Source: Variovorax sp. CF079 (GTDB taxonomy: Bacteria; Pseudomonadota; Gammaproteobacteria; Burkholderiales; Burkholderiaceae_C). From it: 64,000 nucleotides of DNA. The notes below the pieces were generated by a model that was not told the DNA's origin, searched no databases, and was given only the letters and a program-made list of their open reading frames with translations. A program made the position numbers and the translations under genes. Location: assembly GCF_900101545.1 (NCBI RefSeq), contig NZ_FMZU01000005.1:248001-312000 (forward strand). The letters run 5' to 3'. Shown in pieces: positions 7,258-16,096 of the stretch. The stretch's first letter is position 1. Every line of letters starts with the position of its first letter.

Positions 7258-7753
7258 GGAGTTGCGCCGTCAAATTCTTAGCCTCGGACTCGAGGCCGAT
7301 CGCGATGCCGAGCAGGCCGAGCGCGTCCTGCTGTTCCGGCTTCTGCTCGCCAACGGCATGGAGCTGCGCACGCGCATGGATCGGCAGCTTTCGGACAGCG
7401 GCCTCACGACCCAGCAGGCGATGGTGCTGCAGGTGTTGCAAGGTCAGGCCGAGGCGCCGACGCTCAAGCAACTGGCCTCAACGCTGGCAATGAGCCACCA
7501 GAACCTCAAGCAGATCGCCAACGTGCTCGAGCGCAAAGGCTTCCTCGAGATCACCACGGACGAGCAGGACGGTCGCGTGCGCCGCCTGCACCTCACGAAG
7601 CTGCACCATCGCTTCTGGAAGCGCCGGAACACGGACGACCACGCGGAGGTCGGGCAGTGGACAGCGGCGCTGTCGCTCGCCGAAGTTCGCGCCCTCGTGC
7701 GAGGGCTGGACAAGCTGCATCGCGCATTGATGCAATCGAGGGGAGAGCGATAG
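7256..7753 (+). CDS. MarR-family transcriptional regulator
   Basis: A 165-residue winged-helix repressor from the ATG at 7256. The DNA-binding core is LTTQQAMVLQVL, TLKQLASTLAMSHQNLKQIANVLERKGFLEI (recognition helix near residues 80-95) and the wing TDEQDGRVRRLHLT. N- and C-terminal helices would form the dimer interface. The start lies inside the palindromic operator, which fits tight autorepression. An open frame extends far upstream antisense to the glycosyltransferase and is not used. Likely ligand: a substrate of the divergent glycosyltransferase (inference). Confidence 0.85.
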   Translation: MELRRQILSLGLEADRDAEQAERVLLFRLLLANGMELRTRMDRQLSDSGLTTQQAMVLQVLQGQAEAPTLKQLASTLAMSHQNLKQIANVLERKGFLEITTDEQDGRVRRLHLTKLHHRFWKRRNTDDHAEVGQWTAALSLAEVRALVRGLDKLHRALMQSRGER

Positions 7754-7780
7754 CCGGCGGCATCGCCCGAGGCGTCCGTC

Positions 7781-9070
7781 TCACAGCAGCTCGTTGAACA
7801 CGTAGAGCACGTTGTCCTTGCAGCGGTGCCACAGCCCGCGGCGCGCCCACGCGTCGGCCTGCAGCTCGATGCAGTCGCGCGTGTCGCACTCGAAGATCTC
7901 TTCGAGCTGCGCGGCCAGCGCCTCGTCGCGCAGGCCGAGCGTGATCTCGTCGTTGGTCTCGAAGGAGCGATCGTCGAAGTTGCTCGAACCGATGGCGCAC
8001 CAGGCGCCGTCGATGGTCATCACCTTCTGGTGCAGCAGGCACTTCTGGTATTCGAAGATGCGCACGCCGCCGGCCAGCAGCAAATGAAAGTTGCGGTGTG
8101 CGGCGTGCTGCACCATGGGCATGTCGGAGGCCTCGGTGGAGGGCACCATCACGCGCACGTCGACCCCGCGCTGCGCCGCCTCGCACAGCGCGTCGATGGC
8201 CTCGCGGTCCGGCAGGAAGTAAGGGTTCTGGATGCGGATGCGCTTGCGCGCGACGCACACCACCAGGTGGTGCAGGATCTTCACCGCCGGCGGCGAGCCT
8301 TCGGGCTTGAGGCTCGCGACATGCACCGCCACCTCGCCCACGCGCTCGAGCGGCGGGAACACCGCGTCGCCGACGAACAGCTCGCCGGTGTCTTCCACCC
8401 AGTTCTCGCTGAAGGCGGCCTGCACCGCATGCACGATGGGCCCGCGCAGGCGCACGCCGAGGTCGCGCACGTGCTCACGGTCTTGCCCGTCGCCGAGCCA
8501 GCCGTCGACGATGCAATGGCCGCCGACCAGCGCCACCTTGCCGTCGACCACCACCAGCTTGCGATGGTCGCGGTCGTTGAAGACGCCGATGTTGCGCACG
8601 TGGCGCGGGTGGTGCATCGCGAGCCGGCAGCCGGCCTCGCGCAGGCGGCGCGAGGCGCCCTCGCCCATCTTCTTTCCGCCATCGGCGTCGACCAGCACGC
8701 GCACCGGCACGCCGGCGCGGCGGCGTTCGACGAGCGCATCGACCAGGCGCGTGCCGAGAACGCCTTCTTTCCACAGGAAGGTCTCAAAGTGCACCGAGCA
8801 GGTGGCGGCGCGGATCTCTTCGAACATCGCGTCGAAGAAGGCGCCGTTCGCCAGCAGCTCGACCGCGTTGCCTTCGTAGATCGTGCCTTGCGTCAGACCG
8901 GACAGCGATGGCATCAGTTCGGTGATCGGCGCATCGCAGTCGATTGCGAGGCGTGGATCGCGGTGACGGCGGATCGACCAGATGACGAGCCCGAGCAGGA
9001 CGACCAGGAGCGCCAGCACGAAGGCGAGTGCCGAGGGCCACGAGAGCGTTGCCAGGAAACCATCGCTCAT
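7781..9070 (-). CDS. Phospholipase D-family cardiolipin synthase-like protein
   Basis: A 429-residue protein with one N-terminal membrane helix (about 11-32) and two PLD catalytic motifs: HRKLVVVD with His169, Lys171 and Asp176, and HQKVMTID with His347, Lys349 and Asp354, each followed by a GS/GG-x-N/C segment. Two HKD motifs in one chain with an N-terminal anchor is the layout of bacterial cardiolipin synthases (ClsA/ClsB class), which join phosphatidyl groups at the inner membrane. A general phosphatidyltransferase or phospholipase is the alternative. It is a single gene, convergent with marR. Confidence 0.85.
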   Translation of the reverse strand: MSDGFLATLSWPSALAFVLALLVVLLGLVIWSIRRHRDPRLAIDCDAPITELMPSLSGLTQGTIYEGNAVELLANGAFFDAMFEEIRAATCSVHFETFLWKEGVLGTRLVDALVERRRAGVPVRVLVDADGGKKMGEGASRRLREAGCRLAMHHPRHVRNIGVFNDRDHRKLVVVDGKVALVGGHCIVDGWLGDGQDREHVRDLGVRLRGPIVHAVQAAFSENWVEDTGELFVGDAVFPPLERVGEVAVHVASLKPEGSPPAVKILHHLVVCVARKRIRIQNPYFLPDREAIDALCEAAQRGVDVRVMVPSTEASDMPMVQHAAHRNFHLLLAGGVRIFEYQKCLLHQKVMTIDGAWCAIGSSNFDDRSFETNDEITLGLRDEALAAQLEEIFECDTRDCIELQADAWARRGLWHRCKDNVLYVFNELL

Positions 9071-9140
9071 GTAGCCCTTTCGCAGAATGCCGGTGCGCGG
9101 GATCGTAAGCGCTGGACCGGCGCCAGGCCCTGGTCTTCGA

Positions 9141-10073
9141 TCAGCGGTAGCCTGCTTCGTTGGCGTTGTGGATGATCCAGATCAGGTGGCCGCTGGAGAA
9201 ATCGCCCATGCCGCCGCCGGCGAAGATGAGGCGGCCCTGGCCCTTGTAGGTCATCTCGAAGCGATGCCGGTCGGCGCCGAAGTAGAAGGGGATCCAGGCC
9301 TTGCCCGTGATGTAGGCGCCCTGGTCGGTGGGCGGGCCCGCGAGGTCGGTCACCTGGCGCGCCGGCATGCCGATCTGCAACTTGCTGAACTTGCTGTTGG
9401 GCGCGGGGTTGCCGGTGATCTCGCCCTCGTAGTCGTTCAGGCCTTTCACGGTGCGGCCGCTGCCGGCCTCGACCTTGGATGAATCGACCACGTTGCCTTG
9501 CGCGTCCATGCCGGCCTTGGCGACGCCGCCGCTCGAACGGGCGGGTGCTGCCGGTTGCGGTGCGGGTGCCGCGGCAGGTGCCGGCGCTGCGGCCGGTGCC
9601 GCGGCAGTCCTGACGGGCTCTGGCGGTGCGCAGCGTTCGAGGTCGACGATCTTCTGCTTGGCCTTGGTCACGAAGCGATAGCCGCTGACCTTGGTGCTGA
9701 TCTCGCCGCCTGCGAAGCCGGGGGCGGCGGTCCTGCAGCGGAAGTAGATCGCATCCGTGTCATCGACCTCGTAGTGCCCGGCTGGCACCCCGCGGCCCTT
9801 GGGCTTGGCAAGGTTCAGCGCCACGGTCTTGCCGACCAGCTCCTGCCTGACGCGCTTCTCGTTGCCGGTGCCCAGCACGCCGGTGAGCTCGTCGTAGCTC
9901 ATGCCCTCGGGCACCGGCGGTGCCGGAGGCGCGGCCGGTGCCGGTGCCGCCTGGGTTGCCGGCGCCGGAGCGGCGGCTTGAGAAGAGGTGCGGGACTGCG
10001 TCGAGCAGCCCGCGGCCAGCACCACGATCGCGGCCGTCATGGCCAGGGTGGAAAAAGGGATCCTCAAGGTCAC
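9141..10073 (-). CDS. Outer-membrane lipoprotein, uncharacterised
   Basis: A 310-residue protein. The GTG start at 10073 is chosen because GGAG lies 8 bp upstream and it yields a full lipoprotein signal (MTLRIPFSTLAMTAAIVVLAAGC, lipobox LAAGC, Cys23). An Ala/Pro-rich linker follows, then a domain at about 53-145, a second Ala/Pro linker, and a C-terminal part (NSKFSKLQIGMPARQVTDLAGPP) with the look of SmpA/BamE-like repeats, where KLQIGM..QVTDLAGPP is a typical entry. BamE-like domains bind in the outer-membrane periplasm. Divergent from the PepSY gene. No specific role known. Confidence 0.7.
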   Translation of the reverse strand: MTLRIPFSTLAMTAAIVVLAAGCSTQSRTSSQAAAPAPATQAAPAPAAPPAPPVPEGMSYDELTGVLGTGNEKRVRQELVGKTVALNLAKPKGRGVPAGHYEVDDTDAIYFRCRTAAPGFAGGEISTKVSGYRFVTKAKQKIVDLERCAPPEPVRTAAAPAAAPAPAAAPAPQPAAPARSSGGVAKAGMDAQGNVVDSSKVEAGSGRTVKGLNDYEGEITGNPAPNSKFSKLQIGMPARQVTDLAGPPTDQGAYITGKAWIPFYFGADRHRFEMTYKGQGRLIFAGGGMGDFSSGHLIWIIHNANEAGYR

Positions 10074-10241
10074 GGTCGAAACTCCATTGTTGATATTGAT
10101 GGCCGCGTCGAGCGGCTCGGCATTCTGGCCGACGATGGGAAATGCGTTAGCATCTTTTTCCCACCCCCCTTCCCAGCCAACGCACCGCCAGCGGTGCGCA
10201 GCCAACAACCATCGTGATGGGACTCGCCGTCCCTGTTGTTC

Positions 10242-11372
10242 ATGCTGCGCGCCCCGCTGAGACGTCTCTGGCTCAGGATTCACCGCTGGATCGGCCTCTC
10301 GCTCGGTCCGCTGCTCGCCCTCACCGCCTTGCTCGGCGCGATGCTGGTGGTGGCGCTGCCGCTCGACCGCTACGCCCATCCCGCCTTCTTCGTCGCACGC
10401 ACGGCCGGTGACGCGGCGGCAGCGGCGCTGCCGCTCGAGTCGCTGCGCCAGCGCCTCCTGGCCGAGTTCGGCCCGGACACCAACTTCACGCTGCGCCCGC
10501 CGCGCAAGCCCGGCGAAACGCTCTGGGTGATGGTGCGCGGCAAGTGGGAGGGCACGCTCTACCTCGACCCCGCGACCGGCGCAGAACAAGGACGGCGCGG
10601 CACGCACGAAGGTGCGTACAACCTGCTCTTTGAGCTGCACAGCAGCCTGCTCCTGGACGACGCCGGCAAGGACATCCTGGCCTGCGCTGCGCTGGCCTAT
10701 CTGTTCCTTCTGATCACCGGCCTGGTGCTCTGGTGGCCGACGCGCTGGCCGCCCTCGTTGCGCATCACGCTCCATCGCGGCCTGCTGCGCGGGCTGTTCG
10801 ACCTGCACCGCACCGGCGGCGCGGTGCTCGGGCTGCTGATCGCCGTCTCGGTAGCGACCGGCGCCTACATGGCCTGGCGGCCGCTGGGCAACTTCATCTC
10901 CACCGCGATCGGGCAGCAGCCCGTCAAGCCGCCCGTGGTGCCCAAGGGGACGCCAGCCGGGTCGCGGTTTTCGCTCGACGAACTCGTGGCCCGTGCGCAG
11001 CAGGAATTTCCGGGCCAGCCGATCGGCTACATGCACGTACCCGCCAAGGCCGACCGTCCGTTGCGCGTGCGCTTCCGGCTTGCCGACGATCCGCATCCGA
11101 ACGGCATCAGCTCGGTCTGGCTGCATCCGCGAACGGGCGAGGTGCTGGCGGTGCGCCGATGGCAGGAGCTCGACGCCGGCAACGGCGCAGTGGCGGTGAT
11201 CTATCCGCTGCACACCGGCGTGCTCGGCGGGCCGGTGCACGAAGCCGTCACTGCCCTGCTCGGCCTCGCGCTCGGCGGCCTCGGCCTGAGCGGCGTCTGG
11301 CTCTGGTGGCGCCGGCGCGCCGTGGCCGGCGCCGCCCGCAGCAACGCACTTTCCAGCCGCACGACGTCCTGA
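10242..11372 (+). CDS. PepSY-associated TM protein, probable ferrisiderophore reductase
   Basis: About 376 residues with four membrane helices (near 12-35, 145-170, 190-212 and 340-365) and two periplasmic PepSY-like domains. Paired helix-associated histidines (LRIHRWIGL, FDLHRTGG, PLHTGVLGG) match the PepSY_TM family, members of which reduce ferric siderophores with heme help or share their operons. The ATG at 10242 is used; a TTG two codons earlier is equally possible. It sits 45 bp before a TonB-dependent receptor, so a ferric-chelate uptake role for the pair is the best reading. Confidence 0.8.
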   Translation: MLRAPLRRLWLRIHRWIGLSLGPLLALTALLGAMLVVALPLDRYAHPAFFVARTAGDAAAAALPLESLRQRLLAEFGPDTNFTLRPPRKPGETLWVMVRGKWEGTLYLDPATGAEQGRRGTHEGAYNLLFELHSSLLLDDAGKDILACAALAYLFLLITGLVLWWPTRWPPSLRITLHRGLLRGLFDLHRTGGAVLGLLIAVSVATGAYMAWRPLGNFISTAIGQQPVKPPVVPKGTPAGSRFSLDELVARAQQEFPGQPIGYMHVPAKADRPLRVRFRLADDPHPNGISSVWLHPRTGEVLAVRRWQELDAGNGAVAVIYPLHTGVLGGPVHEAVTALLGLALGGLGLSGVWLWWRRRAVAGAARSNALSSRTTS

Positions 11373-11417
11373 GCCAGGCCGTCCTGCTCGCCTGATTTCT
11401 TATTCGAAGGAGAAGCC

Positions 11418-13574
11418 TTGTCCCCCCCAAAAACCCGTGTGGCCATCGCCATCGCGCTGCTTCAGATCAGCCTGCAAGCCCTTGCTGCCGAAGCCGATGC
11501 GTCGCCCGGCGCGCAGCTGGAAACGGTCACCGTCACCGGCGACTGGCTCGGCAGCCCCAGCGAAACCAAGGTGCTCGAACATCCCGGCGCACGCACCATC
11601 ATCGAACGCAAGCAGATCGAGGAAAGCGGCTCCACCAGCGTGCGCGACGTGCTGCGCCAGATCCCCGGTGTGCAGGTGCAGGAGAGCAACGGCACCGGCG
11701 GCAGCGACATCTCGCTCAATGTCGGGGTGCGCGGGCTGACGTCCCGGCTGTCGCCGCGTTCCACCATCCTGCTGGACGGCGTGCCGCTGGCGTATGCGCT
11801 GTACGGCCAGCCGCAGCTGTCGCTGGCACCGCTGTCGCTCGGCAGCCTCGAGGCGGTCGACGTGGTGCGGGGCGCGGGCTCGGTGCGCTATGGCCCGCAG
11901 AACGTCGGCGGGATCATCAACTTCGTGACGCGTTCGATTCCCCGGCAGTTCACTGCCGACGCGAGCATCGGCGTCGAGAGCGCGAGCCACGGCGGCGGCG
12001 TCAAGACGACGCCGAGCCTGTTCGTCGGCGGCACCAACGAGCAGGGGCTCGGCCTGGCGCTCCTGTATTCCGGAACGCACGGTGACGGTTATCGCAGCAG
12101 CAACGACAGCACCAGGATCGACGACGTGATGCTGAAGGGTGCCTACCGTTTCTCCAAATACGACGACATCGCGCTGTCGCTGCATCACTTCGAGGGCAGC
12201 GGGCGCATGCCGGGCGGGTTGACCACGGCGCAGTACGCCGCGAACCCCTTCCAGTCCGACCGCCCCTTCGACGAATTCACCGGGCGCCGGACCGACGGCT
12301 CGATCAAGTACACGCACAACGACGGCATCAACAAGTTCGAGCTGCTCAGCTACTACACCGACTCCTTTCGCGGCAGCCACATCGAGCAGGACGGCACCGG
12401 CGCCAGCGCCGGCCTGCGCCGCCTCACCGCGGCCCCGCGCAACTACAACACCTTCGCGGTCGAGCCCCGCTACTCGCGGCTCTTCGATTCCGGCAGCGTG
12501 GTCCAGGAAGTCAGCATCGGCTACCGCTACCTGAAGGAGTCGAGTTCGGAAGTGGCGACGCGCAGCGCGTTCTACCGGCCGCGTCCGGGTTTCGATGCCT
12601 ACACGCTGGCCTCGCCGACTTACCAGACCAGCGCGGGCGGCACGACCGCGCATGCGTTCTACATCGACGACCGGATCGACTTCAGCAACTGGACCGTCAC
12701 GCCCGGCGTGCGCTACGAAGCCATCCGCACGCACAACGACGTGGTGAACCTCACCGGCAGCAGGATCACCAGCACCCTGTTTCCGAAGATCGACTCCAAC
12801 GAGGTGCTGCCCACGCTGTCGGTCATGTACCGCATGAGCGATCGCTGGTCGCTGTTCGCGAACGCGGGCGTGTCCTTCGGACCGCAGCAGTACGCGCAGC
12901 TCGCTCAGGCCACGGAGGGCCTGCACCCCGAAAAAGCCAACACCTACGAGATCGGCACCCACTACAAGGGCGAAGCCTGGAGCTCCGAGCTGACGCTGTT
13001 CAACATCGACTTCGACAAGGAACTGCAGCTGGCCCGCTCAATCGTGGGCGAAGGCACGTGGACCGACCTGGGCGCGACACGGCATCGCGGCCTGGAAGCG
13101 GCGATGCGCTACGAGCTCGGGGCGCTGAACGCCGCGCTCAAGGGCTTCTCGGTCTATGCGACCTACACCTACACGCAGGCCATTTCCAAGGCCGGCGTCT
13201 TCGCCGGGCGCGACCTGCCCTTCTACTCGCGCCAGGTGGCATCGCTCGGCGCGCGCTACCAGCGCGGTCCCTGGACCTTGAATGCGGACGTGTTCGCGCA
13301 GTCCAAACAGCGCTCGCCCGGATCGCCCGACGCGGGCGCCCAGTACGTCACGCTGGAAGATGCGAGCGGGCGGCTCGGTGACATTCCCGGCTACGCGACC
13401 GTGAACCTGCGCGCGGGCTACGACTTCGGTCCGCAGCGGAGCAACCTGAAGCTGGCCGTCGGCGTGAAGAACCTGTTCGACCGCCGCTACTACACGCGCT
13501 CGGTCGACAACAACGGCGGCAAGTACGTCGGCCAGCCGCGCACGCTGTACGTCCAGGCCTCAGTGGCGTTCTGA
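11418..13574 (+). CDS. TonB-dependent receptor (FecA-like, iron chelate uptake)
   Basis: A 718-residue outer-membrane receptor. A TTG start at 11418 is supported by AAGGAG 6 bp upstream and gives a signal peptide ending near ALAAEA. A TonB-box-like ETVTVTGDW follows at about 35. The plug domain (residues about 50-165) has RDVLRQIPGVQVQE, ILLDGVPL and VVRGAGSVRYGPQNVGGIINFVTR. The remainder is a 22-strand barrel ending in the required C-terminal Phe (YVQASVAF). The pattern is closest to ferric-citrate/siderophore receptors. It follows the PepSY gene in one unit and is convergent with the EamA gene with only 2 bp between stops. Confidence 0.92.
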   Translation: MSPPKTRVAIAIALLQISLQALAAEADASPGAQLETVTVTGDWLGSPSETKVLEHPGARTIIERKQIEESGSTSVRDVLRQIPGVQVQESNGTGGSDISLNVGVRGLTSRLSPRSTILLDGVPLAYALYGQPQLSLAPLSLGSLEAVDVVRGAGSVRYGPQNVGGIINFVTRSIPRQFTADASIGVESASHGGGVKTTPSLFVGGTNEQGLGLALLYSGTHGDGYRSSNDSTRIDDVMLKGAYRFSKYDDIALSLHHFEGSGRMPGGLTTAQYAANPFQSDRPFDEFTGRRTDGSIKYTHNDGINKFELLSYYTDSFRGSHIEQDGTGASAGLRRLTAAPRNYNTFAVEPRYSRLFDSGSVVQEVSIGYRYLKESSSEVATRSAFYRPRPGFDAYTLASPTYQTSAGGTTAHAFYIDDRIDFSNWTVTPGVRYEAIRTHNDVVNLTGSRITSTLFPKIDSNEVLPTLSVMYRMSDRWSLFANAGVSFGPQQYAQLAQATEGLHPEKANTYEIGTHYKGEAWSSELTLFNIDFDKELQLARSIVGEGTWTDLGATRHRGLEAAMRYELGALNAALKGFSVYATYTYTQAISKAGVFAGRDLPFYSRQVASLGARYQRGPWTLNADVFAQSKQRSPGSPDAGAQYVTLEDASGRLGDIPGYATVNLRAGYDFGPQRSNLKLAVGVKNLFDRRYYTRSVDNNGGKYVGQPRTLYVQASVAF

Positions 13575-13576
13575 GC

Positions 13577-14482
13577 TCAATCGAGCGCCCGGGATCCTTC
13601 GACGCAGGCCTTCGCCCGCCCGAAGGACCAGCCGAGGTTGATGCCCGCGGCCGCCAGCAGGATGGCGGCCACGCCGAACATCTGCACCGGATGCAGCAGA
13701 TTGTCGAAGGCCACGAAGTCGACGACGATCGCGACGATGGGGTAGACGAAGGACAGTGCGCCCGTCACGTGCGTCGGCAGTTTCTGTATCGCGCCGTAGA
13801 GCAGCACAAACACGAGGCCGGTGTACACGGCACCCATGATGAGGAAGTTGCCCCACGCCTGGCTGTCGGTGGGGAGCTGCGACCAGTGGGCGAAGGGCGC
13901 CAGCATGAGGATGCCGACGCAGACCTGGATGAGCGCGATCAGGTGCGGCGGCGTGCCGGTGAGCTTCTTGGTGATGATGGCGGCCAGCGCATAGAAGAAG
14001 GCCGCGCCGAGCGCCAACAGAATGCCGGTGAGATAGCCGGCGCCAGCGTAGTCCGCATCGGACTTGGCCTGCACGATGAGCAGCACGCCGATGAAGGCCA
14101 GGCCGAGCCACATGAACTTGTTCGCGGTCAGCCGCTCGGAGAACAGCAACGCGCCCAGCAGGACCAGCATGAAAGGCTGGGTGTTGTAGACCGCCGTGGC
14201 GATGGAGATGGAGGCGCGCGAGAACGAGGCGAAGATCAGCACCCAGTTGAGCACGATGGCCGCACCGCCGAGCGCGGCCCAGCCGATGAGCCGAAGCGGG
14301 AGCTTGCCGCGCAGCATGCCCATGGCCGCGCAGACGATCAGGAGCGTCGCGGCGCCGAAGACGCAGCGCCAGAACAGCAGGTCGATGATCGGCAAACCCG
14401 ATTGCACGACGAACCATCCGATGGTTCCGGAAATCACCATGGCGGCGGTCATCTCGACCGTGCCGCGCGTCCTGTTTTTCAT
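13577..14482 (-). CDS. EamA/DMT-family transporter
   Basis: A 301-residue inner-membrane protein with ten predicted helices in two EamA repeats (about 10-135 and 155-285). The repeat signature is visible as LFWRCVFGAATLLIV in the first half and GALSFVYPIVAIVVDFVAF in the second. Family members export amino acids and other small metabolites. The substrate is unknown. It is a single gene divergent from a secreted hydrolase gene. It is one of three EamA transporters in the window, with little visible similarity to the other two. Confidence 0.85.
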   Translation of the reverse strand: MKNRTRGTVEMTAAMVISGTIGWFVVQSGLPIIDLLFWRCVFGAATLLIVCAAMGMLRGKLPLRLIGWAALGGAAIVLNWVLIFASFSRASISIATAVYNTQPFMLVLLGALLFSERLTANKFMWLGLAFIGVLLIVQAKSDADYAGAGYLTGILLALGAAFFYALAAIITKKLTGTPPHLIALIQVCVGILMLAPFAHWSQLPTDSQAWGNFLIMGAVYTGLVFVLLYGAIQKLPTHVTGALSFVYPIVAIVVDFVAFDNLLHPVQMFGVAAILLAAAGINLGWSFGRAKACVEGSRALD

Positions 14483-14616
14483 GCCAGCCCGTTCAAACTC
14501 AAGCGGCCGAGAATGCCACGAGATGCCGGCCTTGTGCGGATGAAGTTCTCTATCCCGCAGCCTGCGCAGGCAAAACGAATACTTCCATTTTCAAGTTTTG
14601 ATGAGGAGCTGATTCG

Positions 14617-15642
14617 ATGCGTTCATTCCGTTGGCCGGCCCTGGTGCTGGCGCTGCTGTCCGGCCTGGCGCAGGCCTCCGTCGGCCTGGGCGAAATCCCC
14701 GCCACGGCCGACGACGGCCCGGTCACGCTGTACTACCCGTCGGGCGACGAGGCCCGGCCGGTCAAGCGCGGGCGCTTCACGCTGACGCTGGCGCCGCAGG
14801 GTATGCCGGCGCGCGGGAATGGCCGGCTGGTGGTGATCTCGCATGGCTCGGGCGGCTCGCCCTGGGTGCATGCGGACCTGGCGCGCAGCCTGGTGGAAGC
14901 CGGCTTCGTCGTCGCCATGCCCGAGCACCGGGCCGACAACTACAGGGACGACAGCGACCCCGGCCCCGACAGCTGGACGATGCGGCCGGCCGAGGTGTCG
15001 CGGGCCATCGACGCGGTCGGGCGCGACGCGCGCTTCGCGCCGCTGCTGAAGCTGGACAAGGTCGGCGTCTACGGCATGTCGGCCGGCGGCCACACGGCCT
15101 TGAGCATGGCCGGCGGACGCTGGTCGCCGGCGGGCTTCAAGCAGCATTGCGAGGCGCACCTGGTGGAGGACTTCCAGTCCTGCGCCGGCCTGATCACCCG
15201 GCTGACCGGCGGCATCTTCGACGGCGTGAAAAAGTGGGCCGCCCTGGCCGTGATCCGCCATCGCTTCGACGATGCCGCGCCGCGTTCCCACACCGATGCG
15301 CGCGTGGCCGCCGTGGTGGCCGGCGTGCCCTCCTCCGCCGACTTCGACATGGCATCGCTGGCCGTGCCGCGCGTGCCGCTGGGGCTGATCACCGCGCAGC
15401 AAGACCGCTGGCTGGTGCCGCGCTTCCACAGCGACCGGGTGCTTGAGGCCTGCATGCCGCGCTGCGAACACATCGCCGACCTGCCCACCGGCGGCCACGG
15501 CGCGCTGCTGTCGCCGCCGCCGCCGGGGCTCACCGGCCTTGTCGGCGAGATGCTCAACGACCCGCCGGGCTTCGATCGCAGCGCGATGCCGGAGGTGGAC
15601 CGCAAGACCACCGCCTTCTTCAGCCGGCACCTGCTGCCTTGA
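14617..15642 (+). CDS. Secreted alpha/beta hydrolase (dienelactone hydrolase-like)
   Basis: A 341-residue protein with a signal peptide cleaved near AQA at 22. The alpha/beta hydrolase fold is marked by VVISHGSGGSPWVHADLARSL (oxyanion region, about 70-90) and the nucleophile elbow GMSAGG (Ser near 154). The catalytic His is probably in GGHGALLSP near 295. The family includes predicted periplasmic dienelactone-hydrolase-like esterases of unknown substrate. GAGGAG lies 8 bp before the ATG. A small membrane protein gene follows 28 bp later. Confidence 0.85.
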   Translation: MRSFRWPALVLALLSGLAQASVGLGEIPATADDGPVTLYYPSGDEARPVKRGRFTLTLAPQGMPARGNGRLVVISHGSGGSPWVHADLARSLVEAGFVVAMPEHRADNYRDDSDPGPDSWTMRPAEVSRAIDAVGRDARFAPLLKLDKVGVYGMSAGGHTALSMAGGRWSPAGFKQHCEAHLVEDFQSCAGLITRLTGGIFDGVKKWAALAVIRHRFDDAAPRSHTDARVAAVVAGVPSSADFDMASLAVPRVPLGLITAQQDRWLVPRFHSDRVLEACMPRCEHIADLPTGGHGALLSPPPPGLTGLVGEMLNDPPGFDRSAMPEVDRKTTAFFSRHLLP

Positions 15643-15670
15643 TCCGCACCGTCCAGCACACAATGCGCCA

Positions 15671-16078
15671 ATGCTCAAAAGGTCACTTCTGCCCGCGCAT
15701 ATGTGGGTGCTCGTCGCGGTGTACTTCGTCGCCAGCCTGGCGCACTTCGCCCACAACGCCGAGTTCATCGCCTTCTATCCCAACATGCCGAGCTGGCTCA
15801 CCCGGGAGCAGGTGTATCTCGCCTGGCTGGCCGTCAACAGCCTCGGCATCGCCGGTCTGCTCGTCGCTCGGCTGGGGCTTCGTGCGCTCGGCGTGCTTCT
15901 TGTCGGCGCGTACGGTGCCCTCGGGCTCGGCGGCCTCGGCCACTACACCCTTGCGCTCTGCTCCGAACACACGCTCGCGACCAACACGACCATATGGTCC
16001 GAAGCTGCCAGCGGGTTCATGCTGATGCTCGCTTCGGCACTGCTGCTTGCGCGTCGCATCGCCGAGTTTCGTACTTGA
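15671..16078 (+). CDS. Small integral membrane protein
   Basis: A 135-residue protein with four hydrophobic helices (about 10-30, 45-68, 70-95, 105-130). Conserved-looking polar residues sit in the first helix and loop (HFAHNAEFIAFYPNMP) and at GLGHYTLALCSEH. The pattern is that of small uncharacterised membrane proteins; no family function is known to me. It probably shares a transcript with the upstream hydrolase. The start at 15671 was chosen as the first ATG giving the hydrophobic N-terminus. Confidence 0.65.
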   Translation: MLKRSLLPAHMWVLVAVYFVASLAHFAHNAEFIAFYPNMPSWLTREQVYLAWLAVNSLGIAGLLVARLGLRALGVLLVGAYGALGLGGLGHYTLALCSEHTLATNTTIWSEAASGFMLMLASALLLARRIAEFRT

Positions 16079-16096
16079 CGCTTTCTCCGCGGCGCA

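Noticed and set aside
10135..10165. Fur box in the lipoprotein-PepSY gap
   Set aside because: The AAATGCGTTAGCATC stretch matches the GATAATGATAATCATTATC consensus too poorly to call.
14623..15768. Leftward 381-codon frame over the secreted hydrolase
   Set aside because: Antisense shadow of the GMSAGG hydrolase, rich in Arg/Gln/Gly with no domain.
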